Shown here: piece after piece, positions 10,261 to 20,080 of the stretch
Numbering within the stretch: the first letter of the stretch is position 1
How the letters are laid out: the number at the start of each line of letters is the position of its first letter
Source: Neocallimastix lanati (nom. inval.)
Lineage: Eukaryota; Neocallimastigomycota; Neocallimastigomycetes; Neocallimastigales; Neocallimastigaceae
Direction: 5' to 3'
NCBI GenBank assembly: GCA_016946835.1
Contig: JACVTC010000033.1
Span: 23,501-87,500 of the forward strand
Length of the DNA stretch: 64,000 nucleotides
The notes under the pieces: generated by a model
What the model was told of the DNA's origin: nothing
Databases searched by the model: none
What the model saw: only the letters and a program-made list of their open reading frames with translations
Program-made: the position numbers and the translations under genes

Positions 10261-11268
10261 TTAAACCATGGATTAATTGAACCGTCACATTCACCTTGGT
10301 CGTTCCCAGTCATACTTGTACGCAAAAAAAATGGTAAATGGCGTATGTGTGTCGACTACCGTCGACTTAACCAAATTACTATAAAAGATGCATACGCTCT
10401 CCCCTTCATTGATGAACTTTTGGAATCGGTCCACGGAGCTAGGTTTTTCTCTGCTATTGATCTATTCTCAGGGTTCCATCAAATTCCAATGAAACCAAAA
10501 GATGTTGAAAAAACGGCATTTACGACAAAATTTGGAAATTTCAATTTCTTAGTAATGCCATTTGGACTCACTAATGCTCCTGCTACCTTCCAACGGGAGA
10601 TGAATCGTATTCTTATGCCACTAATAGGTGTTTGTCTTTTCGTATATATGGATGACATTCTCGTCTATTCTCCGACATTCGAACAGCATCTCCAAGACTT
10701 AGAAAAATTATTTATCATTTTGAGAGATAATAAATTTTCTATTAACCTCGAAAAGTGTTCGTTCTGTAAAGGTTCAGTTGAAGTTCTTGGCCACATGCTC
10801 ACCAGAGAGGGCATTAAGCCTATGGCCTCTATAGTTCTTGCAATAGCCTCGTGGAATACTCCTAAAGACGTTACTCAACTTCGTTCCTTTCTGGGCCTTA
10901 TCAGCTATTACCGGAAGTTTATCCCAAATTTTGCAGGTATCTCTAACTGCTTATATAAACTTACTAGTCCAAAAAAGCCATTTCACTGGACAAACATCCA
11001 TACTGACGCCTTTAACAATCTTAAAAATGTCATTTGTTCAAATTCGGTCTTGAAATACCCAGATCCACACCGCCCACTGATCATACGGACTGATGCATCC
11101 TCTTACGCTGTTGGTGCTGTTTTGTTACAAGTCCAAGACGATTCTAACATAGAATTTCTCATTTATTGTGTAAGCCGTTGTTTAAAAGATGCTGAAACCC
11201 GCTATTCTGTCACCGAAAAAGAAGGTATTACGGTTATCTTTGCTTTAAAGAAGTTCGTTCTTATATAG
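10261..11268 (+). pseudogene. pol: Pol of element 2, reverse transcriptase
   Basis: Same frame after the TAA at 10258. RT motifs: RMCVDYRRLNQIT, FSAIDLFSGFHQI, the VMPFGLTNAPATFQ block, YMDD at 10645-10656 and LGLISYYRKFIPNFAG. The RNase H start IIRTDASSYAVG and TEKEG follow. A 1-base loss near 11254 (AAGAAGTTCGTTC, where element 1 reads KKLRPYIAASP) diverts translation to a stop at 11266-11268. Confidence 0.9.
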
Positions 11269-11603
11269 CCGCTTCTCCTTTTCCAGTCAATATTTATACT
11301 GACCACAAACCTTTGGTTGGTTTTTTCTATAATAGTATTCCCAGCAAAGACCGTCATTTTAGGTGGATTTCAATTTTTAATGAGTTTAGAGTTAATTTAA
11401 TTTATGAAAAAGGTAAAAATAACGTTTTTGCAGATGCTCAGTCTCGTTTACCTTCGCGTATTAGTTCTATTAAGTCTATCCTTACCGATAGCGATGACAC
11501 CTCTTCCTTCGCTCCTCCCTAAATCATTGAATATATTAAAAATAATTATTCTTTATATAATGGGCAACTTGTTTTTCAAGACAAAAATGGTAAATTTTTA
11601 AAA
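11269..11603 (+). pseudogene. pol: Pol of element 2, rest of RNase H and linker
   Basis: In the third frame, homology resumes with RSYIAASPFPVNIYTDHKPLV and runs to the RNase H C-terminus (FADAQSRLPS, where other copies have DALSR). A TAA at 11520-11522 interrupts the linker to the integrase; the frame stays open afterwards (IIEYIKNNYS). Confidence 0.85.
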
Positions 11604-12665
11604 GTGATAGAGGACGATTCTACTAAATCCTCTTTAATTCGTAAGGCTCATCTTGTGGGCCATGAAGGTGCCGAGAAAACATTCAAAAGACTAAAAGAAG
11701 CGTACTACTGGCCAGGCATGAGAAACGATGTAAATAATCATGTTAAAACATGCTTACGTTGCCAATGTTATCGTCCGAAGCCTATAAGTAAAAACCTTTC
11801 GAATATTCCCACTCCTGTTGAAAGACCATTCGTTAGAGTAGGCCTTGATATTGTAGGTCCTCTACCGATTATAGATAAAGGAAATCAATACTTAATCGTA
11901 CTTGTAGACTACACTACTAAATGGGTAGAGGCATCACCTTTAAAGAAAATAGAAAGTCAAGATGTAATTAGCTTTCTTAAAGATGTTTTTGCAAGACATG
12001 GTGTGCCGGAACTAATAATAACAGATAATGGCACGCAGTTCTCGTCGGATGTCACTAAAACAATGGTTGATTTATATGGTTCGTGGATTCAGTTTGTTGC
12101 TCCTCACCATCCAGATGCTAATGGACAGGTCGAGAACAGGAACAGAGAAATCATTAAAATATTAAGACATCTCTGTCTTTATCAAGCAAATTGGGATGAA
12201 TATATTCCAGCTTCCCTATGGGCACTTCGAACTTCTAGGTCTAGCGTAACCGGTTTCAGTAGTTTTGAACTCCTATATGGTAGGAAAGGTCTATGGCCAT
12301 TGAGTGTTGTTATTCCTGACATTGCCAAAAATAAAAATGAATCAGATGATGAATATAATTTAAGAAGATTCATTCGTCACCAAAAATGGGTAAAAGAAGC
12401 CATGGAAAACATAAAACAAGCTCATTCTTACTGGCTTCATAGAAGCAAAGCAGTTGATAGTATGAACCATACCTATAAACCTGGTGACTTAGTTTTAGTT
12501 CGCTACATTGGAAGAAAGAAATTAGATCCATTTTTCATTGAACCATTTAAAGTAATTAAGGCTTCTAAATTTAACACACTTGTTTTAGAAACAATAGATA
12601 CTCACAAAATACTAGAAAGAAACGTCCATGTTAAGAATGTTAAACCCTACTTAGCTTCAAAATAA
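11604..12665 (+). pseudogene. pol: Pol of element 2, integrase
   Basis: A 353-residue open segment with all integrase parts. The HHCC zinc finger is present (AHLVGHEG... CLRCQCY). The core has D in LVDYTTKWVEA, D in ITDNGTQF and E in GQVENRNRE, with exactly 35 residues between the last two (D,D-35-E). The C-terminal GPY/F-type module reads FFIEPFKVIK, with Glu where element 1 has Gly-Pro-Phe's Gly. The domain itself is undamaged, but it can only be reached by passing two stops and a frameshift upstream. It ends at TAA 12663-12665 before an oligo(A) run. Confidence 0.9.
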
Positions 12666-12674
12666 TCGTTTTAA

Positions 12675-12723
<49 letters not shown>

Positions 12724-12774
12724 ATTATTTATATTAATTATTCAGATAAAATTTTATCTTAGGGCGAGAAATCT
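12666..12774 (+). other. 3' untranslated end of element 2
   Basis: About 42 A's (12679-12720) are followed by the perfect palindrome AGATAAAATTTTATCT (12744-12759) and the purine tract AGGGCGAGAAA (12761-12771) just before the 3' LTR. Element 1 has the same order of oligo(A) then purine tract. Confidence 0.65.
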
Positions 12775-13208
12775 TGATAAATAATAACTATAATTACGTT
12801 ATTTATTAAATATATATATATATTTATATATATAAAATATTTTTAATTTTATTATAAAATTTATGATTTAAATAATAATAGATTATTTTATTAGTATTAT
12901 ATATAAATTATTAATAATTCTTAATACTTTACTATTATTTCTAAAGAATATTTTATTATAAAATAATAATTATTATTTTATTATTATTACTGATTGGATA
13001 TTGTTGTTACACCAATTTTAGAATATAAAAATAATAATTTAAAAAAAATATTTTTAATCTCTCTCTTTGGAAAAATAAATTTTTAATAATAAATGAATCA
13101 ATAAATTAATAAAGATTTATATACTTATATATATTTATAAAGTATATAAAACAATTTTTATAAAATCAAATAATAAAATAAAAATCTATTTATAACTAAG
13201 ATTTATTA
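12775..13208 (+). repeat. 3' LTR of element 2
   Basis: An uninterrupted 434-bp copy of the LTR. It begins TGATAAATAATAACTATAAT, ends AAGATTTATTA, and is followed by TTTTT, which repeats the five bases before the 5' LTR. Confidence 0.9.
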
Positions 13209-13300
13209 TTTTTGGTGCGATGCACCCATAAAAATATAAAATTCAGAGTGAAGAATATAATATTATAAAATAGTTTAATAAATTAGATTATTAATAAATT

Positions 13301-13347
<47 letters not shown>

Positions 13348-13895
13348 TTTGTTTATTAATTAAAAAATTAATTAAATTTGTTTAGGATGTATATATTAAA
13401 ATTGATTTATAAAAAAAAAAATAATAATAATAATAATAATAATAATGAGATGATGTAGAGGAGATTATAATTCGGAGATAAATAATATATTTCAAGAACG
13501 GAGTTAGGATTAAAAATTATAGAGTTATAAAAGAGATAACTAATAATTTAATATCCTATAATATTGAAATATAGAATTTTAGAATTATAATAAATAAAAT
13601 ATTTTATTGTATTTATATATATAAAAAAAAAAAAAAAAAAAAGATGATTCTTGTAAAAAAAAAAAAAAAAAAAAAAAAAGAATAAATAAAATATCTTAAT
13701 AATAAGAATAAATAAAAGTTATAAAATTTAAGTGTTTATTCAATCTAGAATAATTTATTTTAACAAGTGAAGTGTCAATAAGCCCAAGGTACAAGCACGT
13801 ACCAAAAATGGTGGAGAATCCGGGCGTTGCAATATTGGAAATTAATATGAAAATAATAATAATAATTAATAATTTTTAAAAATAAATTTTATATA

Positions 13896-13941
<46 letters not shown>

Positions 13942-14291
13942 TCTTATTATGTGTAATAAAATAAATAGTAATATTTGATATATTATTATAAAAGGCATAT
14001 TAATATAAAATTATATTTTAATAATATTTTTAATATAATAAAAAAAAATAGTATAATTGATTAAACGAATTAATAAGAGAATATAAATCTTTGAGATAAT
14101 TATCAATTATTATTAGTTTATAGGAGGGAGATAAATAATAATATTGATGAATTATGATAAGATTGTATATTAATTATATAATTGTATTAATCAGTTTCTA
14201 TTATCTTTATTATAAAAAAAATTTATTAACTATATTTTATTAATTAAATGCGCCTTTAGTAAATAAATAAGAAAGTAAATACTAAGCCAAA
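13209..14291 (+). mobile_element. Remnant of a further LTR element, leader region
   Basis: No gene is seen. It begins with the target duplication and the small palindrome GGTGCGATGCACC (13214-13226), which may belong to the primer site of element 0. Long A runs follow (13304-13342, 13904-13936). At 13809-13816 TGGTGGAG occurs within a GC-rich patch (GGAGAATCCGGGCGTTGC). This is the same octamer as the primer sites of elements 1 and 2, so a separate element probably starts its internal region here. I cannot find its 5' LTR. Confidence 0.45.
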
Positions 14292-14735
14292 ATGAATTCT
14301 AAATCAAATATTTTAGAAGATATTATTGGATATAAAAAAATTAACGGAATAATGAATAATATTATTAATGGAATTGATAACATTTCAAGAGAAATAATAA
14401 TGAAAAACGCGTTCTTGGAATATAATAATATTTATAAAATTTCAACTAAAAAAACAAATTTTAAACTTGAGGAGAAATTAAAAATTGTTGAAGTAAGAGA
14501 AATAAAATTGGAAAAGAAACCAATTAAAAATATTAGTAAAAAAGTAAGAAAAGAAAAAAGAAAAGTAAAAAGGGAAAATGATAAATGCATAAATATCATT
14601 ATTAAAATATTAATTATTAAAATTAGTAATAACAGGAAAGACACGAAAACAGTTGAACGTAATTACAAAAAAAAAAAAAAAAAAAAATTGCAATTCAAAA
14701 TTTATAATTTCAAAATTTTACATTTTAAAATTTAA
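14292..14735 (+). CDS. Small lysine-rich ORF in an LTR-element remnant
   Basis: A 147-codon ORF beginning with a normal ATG, about 480 bases after a TGGTGGAG primer-like site and ahead of a purine tract and LTR start at 14896. The protein is rich in Lys, Ile and Asn, with KKVRKEKRKVKREND in the middle and a run of lysines encoded by an A tract near the end. There is no zinc knuckle, protease or RT. By position it may be what is left of a gag, or the only ORF of a non-autonomous element. It could also be a chance ORF in A-rich DNA. Confidence 0.35.
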   Translation: MNSKSNILEDIIGYKKINGIMNNIINGIDNISREIIMKNAFLEYNNIYKISTKKTNFKLEEKLKIVEVREIKLEKKPIKNISKKVRKEKRKVKRENDKCINIIIKILIIKISNNRKDTKTVERNYKKKKKKKLQFKIYNFKILHFKI

Positions 14736-14855
14736 CATTTCGAAATTTCGAAATTTCAAAAATTCATATTAATAAATAAATGAATAAAAATAAATAATTA
14801 AATAAAAATAAATAATTAAATAAAAATAAATAATTAAAATGTTTTTTTTTTCCAG

Positions 14856-14895
14856 AGACTTCAGGGGACGAAGTCTAATTTCAGCAGGGAGGTCT
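14856..14895 (+). promoter_or_regulatory. Hairpin and polypurine tract before an LTR
   Basis: AGACTTC/GAAGTCT (14856-14862 and 14870-14876) form a 7-bp stem around AGGGGAC. Then AGCAGGGAGGTCT leads straight into TGATACGGG at 14896. A longer version of the same hairpin precedes the TGATACGGG LTR at 24318. Confidence 0.6.
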
Positions 14896-16964
14896 TGATA
14901 CGGGATGAATAAATAAATATAAAAATTAATAAATTTAGAAAAATAATAAAATATAATTAATTAAAGTTAAAATAAAAATTATATAGTTTAAAATAATAAT
15001 AAACAATAAAAAAAATTAAAAATAAATAAATTAAAATAAGAATTATTAAAAAAAAAATAATAATAATATTTTAGAGATAGAGAAAATAAATATAATTAAA
15101 TGGTCTTAGAGAGAGGCCTTAATTGAGATTTTTAGTTAGTAATAATTAGTAAAATAAAATAATAAAAGTAATGTTAAAAATGTAATTAATGTAAAATTTA
15201 AATAATTATAAATAAAGTATTAAATAAATAATAATAAAATATTTAAGTTTTATTTAATATAATTATTGTGTTAAAATTATTAATTGTTTTATTAGAATAT
15301 ATTAATTTTCCTCAAATAAAATATTGCAAGTCCCATAAAAGTATACGATTATAAAAATATCGTATCATTTTTGATACGTTACAGGAATATATGTTATAAA
15401 ATATCAAATTGGTGACTTAATAATTAAAAAAAATTATTTTAATTATTAACTAAATAATTGCTGTTATATTATAGAACTAAATTATTAATTAAACCTAAAT
15501 AAGAAGAACCAATAATAAAAAGAATAGAAAAATTATAAAAGGAGAATTCTAAAAAAAAAAAAAAAAAAAAAAATAGTTGAGAAAAAGAGTAGTTTTAATT
15601 AATTATTGAAGATTGTATTTGTGATATTATTATTGAAAATAAAAAAAAATAAATAATAAATAAAAAAAAAATAAATAAATAAAATAAAAATAAAAGTTAT
15701 TAAATAAAAATAAAGTGAAATTTATATTTATGATTTATTTATTTAAATTATATTTTGTGAGCTTTATCATTTTGTTAATAAAATAGAATTAATTTATTAT
15801 ATGGTGGATTTTTGTTTATTACTTATAATAGAAAAGTTATACTTTTATTAGAAAATATTATTTTGTAAAATTCCCTTTTGTTATTCGTCTCGGATAAAAA
15901 AATAAATATTAATTTATGGTATTATTAAAAATAAATCGTATCATTTTTAATACAGAATGAACAAATAATACTAATTGTGCTAGAATAATATAAATTATTC
16001 TAACCTTATAGATTATTCTATTCTATATAATTGGAACTTTCCAATATTCTTCAAATATTACTAAATAGAAATCTTAAGTTAATAAATCACCAATTAATTT
16101 ATAATTCCTTTTTGAATTATCGATCCGATTCCATTATAATGTATTAAAAATCTTTAGCCAAGAATATTGTCCTTGCTGTTATATTGAAAATAATCAAATC
16201 TATTTAATTAGTTATTAAAATTTTCGTTATTAATTTAAATTTATTTTTAATTACTAAATTTAACTAAACCACAATAAAATATTCTGTATAATCTCTTTAT
16301 TTTTATTTTATATATATTAATATTAAACTATTATTAAATAATTAATAATTCAATAATATATAACTACTATTTATAACAATAATATTATTAACTAAAATAA
16401 TAATTCAATTTCAATTTAAATGTCTTATTTATAAAAATAATTAGTAATTAGTTTATTAAAAAAATAGTTAGGCTTTACAAATTTTAATTTGATAAAAAAA
16501 TATAAATACATGTAATTTTTAGTGAAATAATATATAATCAATAACTTTCTTTTTATTAAATAAATAATTATATTATTATTATTTTTCTTTTATAAATTTA
16601 AATAAATATTGATTTTAAAACAAAATTATTTTTATTGTAATTTATTATTTGTGTTAATTATTATTATATTCCCAAAACTATATGAACCATACCATTTATG
16701 GTAAAGAATGAATTAATAACATTTATTTTGTTATAAAATATTATTAATTATTCTTTAATTAAGTGTTCTTTCCTATATTCTTTATAACCTAAACCTCATT
16801 GTAAAAATAATTTATTTTAATATAAATTAAATTTAACTTGTAAATAATATTAAATAAATTTTAATTAATTTGTTGTATATTATTAAACATATGTATATAT
16901 TAAAGTATTATTGTAAATATTAAAAATTATATACTTTTAAGATATTTTGAATAATTAAATTTAT

Positions 16965-17165
16965 TAATTAAATATTATTATAAAATTATTATAAAATTAT
17001 TAAAACTATTAATTAAATATTATTATAAAATTATTAAAACTATTAATTAAATATTATTATAAAATTATTAAAATTGTTAATTAAATATTATTATTAAAAT
17101 TATTATCAAATTTATTATTAAAATTATTAATTAAATATTATTATTAAAATTATTAATTAAATTTT
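16965..17165 (+). repeat. Tandem repeat of TTAATTAAATATTATTATAAAATTA-type units
   Basis: Five to six imperfect copies of a unit of about 40 bases, built on ATTAATTAAATATTATTA plus TAAAATTATTAAAA. It is noncoding. Confidence 0.7.
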
Positions 17166-17884
17166 ATAAAAATTTTATTTTATTTTTGAAAATAATTACA
17201 AGTATTATTTAAAATAATTAAAGATTATTAAATTTATTATATTAATCCTTAAAAACAATTTATTTAACTTAAAAATATCAAAGAAAATAGTAAAAACTAT
17301 TTTCTATATATTTACTTTATAATTATTTCTAATTAAATTATATTTAAATATTATATTATGTCAGAAGTAAGAAACTATTAAAATAGTATATTAATTGTTT
17401 ATGTTATAAATTAAATATTTAACCAATAGTTTTATATAAATAAATATTAATATAATGAGTTAAAGTGTATAAATAATTGTATTATTATAATTGACAATTC
17501 ACTTTCTTGAAAATTTTTTTCTTTTTAATAAAAAATATAATAAAACATATAATAAAAACATACTAATATATCTCTTTAATATTTCGTGTGTCTTTTTGGA
17601 TTTAAATTATTATTATATTTATAAAAATTAAAACAAAAATGAATTATTGATATAAAATTAATTCATTAATTCTATAAAATTACTTAAATTATAAACAAAT
17701 AATTATATTTTAAATTTATAAAAAAATATAAATATTGTAAAAATTTCTTATAAATTAAATATATGTACTTCAAAAATAAATTTTGATATTAATAAATAAT
17801 AAATAAATTTTAATAATTCTACTAACAAGCCTTTTCTATCGCTTAAAACTATTCTTCATTTTGGAATTTGTTCAAAAAAAATAA

Positions 17885-18066
17885 ATATATATATATTTCT
17901 TCTATAATATTTATCTTCTTTTTTAATAAGATTTATTTTATCATTTTTTTCTGTTAAAATCTAAATATATATATATATATATAAAAAAAAAAAGAAAAAA
18001 AAATATTTCTCAATAAAATTTATCTTCCTTTTTAATAAGATTTAATTTATCATTTTTTTTTAATCC

Positions 18067-18102
<36 letters not shown>

Positions 18103-18165
18103 TATTTCTCAATAAAATTTATCTTCCTTTTTAATAAGATTTAATTTATCATTTTTTTTTAATCC

Positions 18166-18207
<42 letters not shown>

Positions 18208-18300
18208 TTCATTATATTAATTATTTTCCTTTTAATAAGATTTACTTTATCATTTTTTTTTTTCTGTTAAAATCTAAATATACATATATATAAAAAAATA
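17885..18300 (+). repeat. Tandem repeat, about 100-bp units
   Basis: Four copies of a unit made of ATATTTCT..., TTTATCTTCCTTTTTAATAAG, ATTTAATTTATCATTTTTTT, then TAATCCATATT or CTGTTAAAATCTAAATATA and an A run. The two middle copies (from about 18003 and 18099) are almost identical. A fifth, degenerate start follows near 18299. Confidence 0.75.
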
Positions 18301-18396
18301 TTTCTCTATAAAACCCTATTTTAAATAATATTAAATAAAAATATATATATATATATTTTCTTTTCTATAAAAACAATTTAGTGTTCTATTATTATT

Positions 18397-18423
<27 letters not shown>

Positions 18424-18429
<6 letters not shown>

Positions 18430-18490
18430 AAATAAAATAAAATAAAATAAAATAAAATAAAATAAAATAAAATAAAATAAAATAAAATAA
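18424..18490 (+). repeat. (TAAAA)n microsatellite
   Basis: About 13 copies of a perfect pentamer AATAA/TAAAA, following an (AT)n run. Confidence 0.9.
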
Positions 18491-18602
18491 ATTTCTATTT
18501 AAAACTCTATTTTAAATAAATTAAATAAAAAAAATATATATATATATATATATAAAATTTTTTTTTTATATATTAGTTCTATTTAAGCAATTTTGTGTTC
18601 TT

Positions 18603-18820
18603 CTGTGTTCTTTCAAAAAAAAAAAAAAAATGAAGATTAGCGAAATAGCAAAATTATTGCCACGACTTGGTAGTTTCGATAGGGACATAGAATCATGGAC
18701 TGAAGATTCTTCTGTGTTCTTTCTAAAAAAAAAAAAAAATGAAGATTAGCGAAATAGCAAAATTATTGCCACGACTTGGTAGTTTCGATAGGGACATAGA
18801 ATCATGGACTGAAGAGTTCA
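18603..18820 (+). repeat. 109-bp direct tandem duplication over the gag start of element 3
   Basis: TCTGTGTTCTTTC, an A run and then ATGAAGATTAGCGAAATAGC through AATCATGGACTGAAGA occur twice, with ATGs at 18630 and 18739. The first copy lacks the rest of gag and reads out of frame into the second. Confidence 0.92.
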
Positions 18821-20059
18821 ATAGGGTAACAGAACTCTCAGATATTGAGGACCCTAGAAAAATGTTTGCTTGGGCTAAAGAATGTGTTCCTGGACGATTA
18901 AAAGGAGTAATTGAAGATCTTAAAGAAGAAGATGAAAAGGCTGAAATGATCATATATCCAAGTATTACCGATATTAAAACAGCCATTGAAAAATTTTTTA
19001 GATATTACTCCTCAAGAAAAATGCTTTAACCTAAAATCACTCAAAATACAAAAGGGTGAATCAATTAAAACTTTAACTGGAGATACGGTAAATTATATGG
19101 ATCACTTACTCCAGAAAGTCAAGCATTTATTACAATTAATGATTACACGGATTCATTATTAAGTCGTCCATATGCTAGAAAGGAAGTAATAACTTCTCAA
19201 CCAGCTAATTTAGAAGAAGCATTTAAAATAGCTGAACTTGCAGAAACTGCATCTGAAATGCTTAATAGAAGTAGAAATGTTGTTATGTTTACCAATACTA
19301 TGGAGGTATAAATTCTATTTTTCCAAATAATTATAATAATAGAAATTATTACAATCCTAATAATTATGACTACAATAATTATCGCTATAATTATAATTAT
19401 AATAACTATAATAATTATAATAAAAATAGTGGTTATAATCATTTAAATAATTATAATAATAATTATAATAATAATTATCGAAATTCTTATAATAATAATT
19501 ATAATAACTCTATTAATAACAGAAATCTAAATCATTGCCGAAATAGTTATAATAGTGGTAATAATTATAATAATAATAATCCAAATTTTAACAACATGAA
19601 TAATAACTTTAGCAATAATAAAGTATCCGGTACTAAAAATAATTTAAGAAATCAAAATTTTATGTTTAAAATATTAATCTAAATTGTTTTAAATGTCATC
19701 AACCTGGTCATAGGATGCAAGATTGTCCTTATACTTATCAAGAACTAGCTGATATGGAAGCTACTGGAAGACTTAATAACAATAATCTCTACATTACAAA
19801 TTACAGCAATACAAACAGAAATCATAACCTAAACAATAATAATAACTATGATAGTAATTATAATATTAATAATTTAAATAGAAACTCTAATATTAATACT
19901 AATAATGTAAATCATTATAACTCAAATGGAAACTTTAATATTAATACTAATTATAATAATACTAGTTATAACAGTTCAAATCCTAATCATAATAACATAG
20001 ATCCTATTAATAATAACCATAATTTCTTTAGTAACAATAATCAACCTTTAAACTTCTAA
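18739..20059 (+). pseudogene. gag: Gag of element 3, broken
   Basis: The N-terminal part from the second ATG is open to 19029 (capsid-like, with LPRLGSFDRDIESWTEEF). A frameshift there and others downstream split it. Further capsid text (FNLKSLKIQKGESIKTL, LTPESQAF, RPYARKEVITSQPANLEEAFKIAE) is found in other frames to about 19310. An Asn/Tyr-rich region follows, then the zinc knuckle CFKCHQPGHRMQDC (19685-19726) in the last open segment, which ends QPLNF-stop at 20057-20059. The Asn-rich linker is far longer than in elements 1 and 2. Confidence 0.85.
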
Positions 20060-20080
20060 ATGGGAGAAGGAATACTCCCA
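20047..20080 (+). promoter_or_regulatory. -1 programmed frameshift signal, gag-pol of element 3
   Basis: Slippery T-TTA-AAC (20047-20053) is followed by a 7-nt spacer holding the gag stop (20054-20060) and a 6-bp stem TGGGAG/CTCCCA (20061-20066 and 20075-20080) around the 8-nt loop AAGGAATA. The geometry is identical to elements 1 and 2, but the stem sequence is different. The -1 frame is open from here to 20550 without any ATG being needed. Confidence 0.85.

Larger units (their letters stand above)
955..13208 (+). mobile_element. Ty3/gypsy-like LTR retrotransposon, element 2 (interrupted by element 1)
   Basis: The LTRs begin TGATAAATAATAACTATAAT. The 3' LTR is 12775-13208. The 5' LTR is split into 955-1021 and 7259-7641 by element 1. 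A 5-bp target duplication TTTTT flanks the element at 950-954 and 13209-13213. Order: primer site TGGTGGAG (7644-7651), gag, -1 frameshift signal, protease, RT, RNase H, integrase, oligo(A), palindrome AGATAAAATTTTATCT (12744-12759), purine tract, 3' LTR. Integrase lies after RNase H, which is the Ty3/gypsy order. Pol carries two nonsense codons and one frameshift, so this copy is probably dead. Confidence 0.92.
14896..18602 (+). mobile_element. LTR start and long AT-rich leader; no gene
   Basis: Starts TGATACGGGATGAAT, the same 11-base beginning as the LTR at 24318, but I cannot follow the similarity far. TTTTTAATACAGAATGAACAAATAAT near 15951 resembles a stretch near 25184, so the two may be diverged copies of one LTR. 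Other contents are the inverted repeat CGTATCA-TTTT-TGATACG near 15359-15377, a promoter-like GTATAAATAA near 17467, and tandem repeats (listed separately). No coding sequence could be supported over these 3.7 kb. Confidence 0.4.

Noticed and set aside
14432-14644. Minus-strand Leu/Phe/Ile-rich ORF looking like a membrane protein
   Set aside because: It is the shadow of the Lys-rich plus-strand ORF; A-rich codons read backwards give Phe/Leu/Ile.
16960-18300. CRISPR-like array
   Set aside because: The tandem units are contiguous without unique spacers and lie in a eukaryotic AT-rich leader; there are no cas genes.
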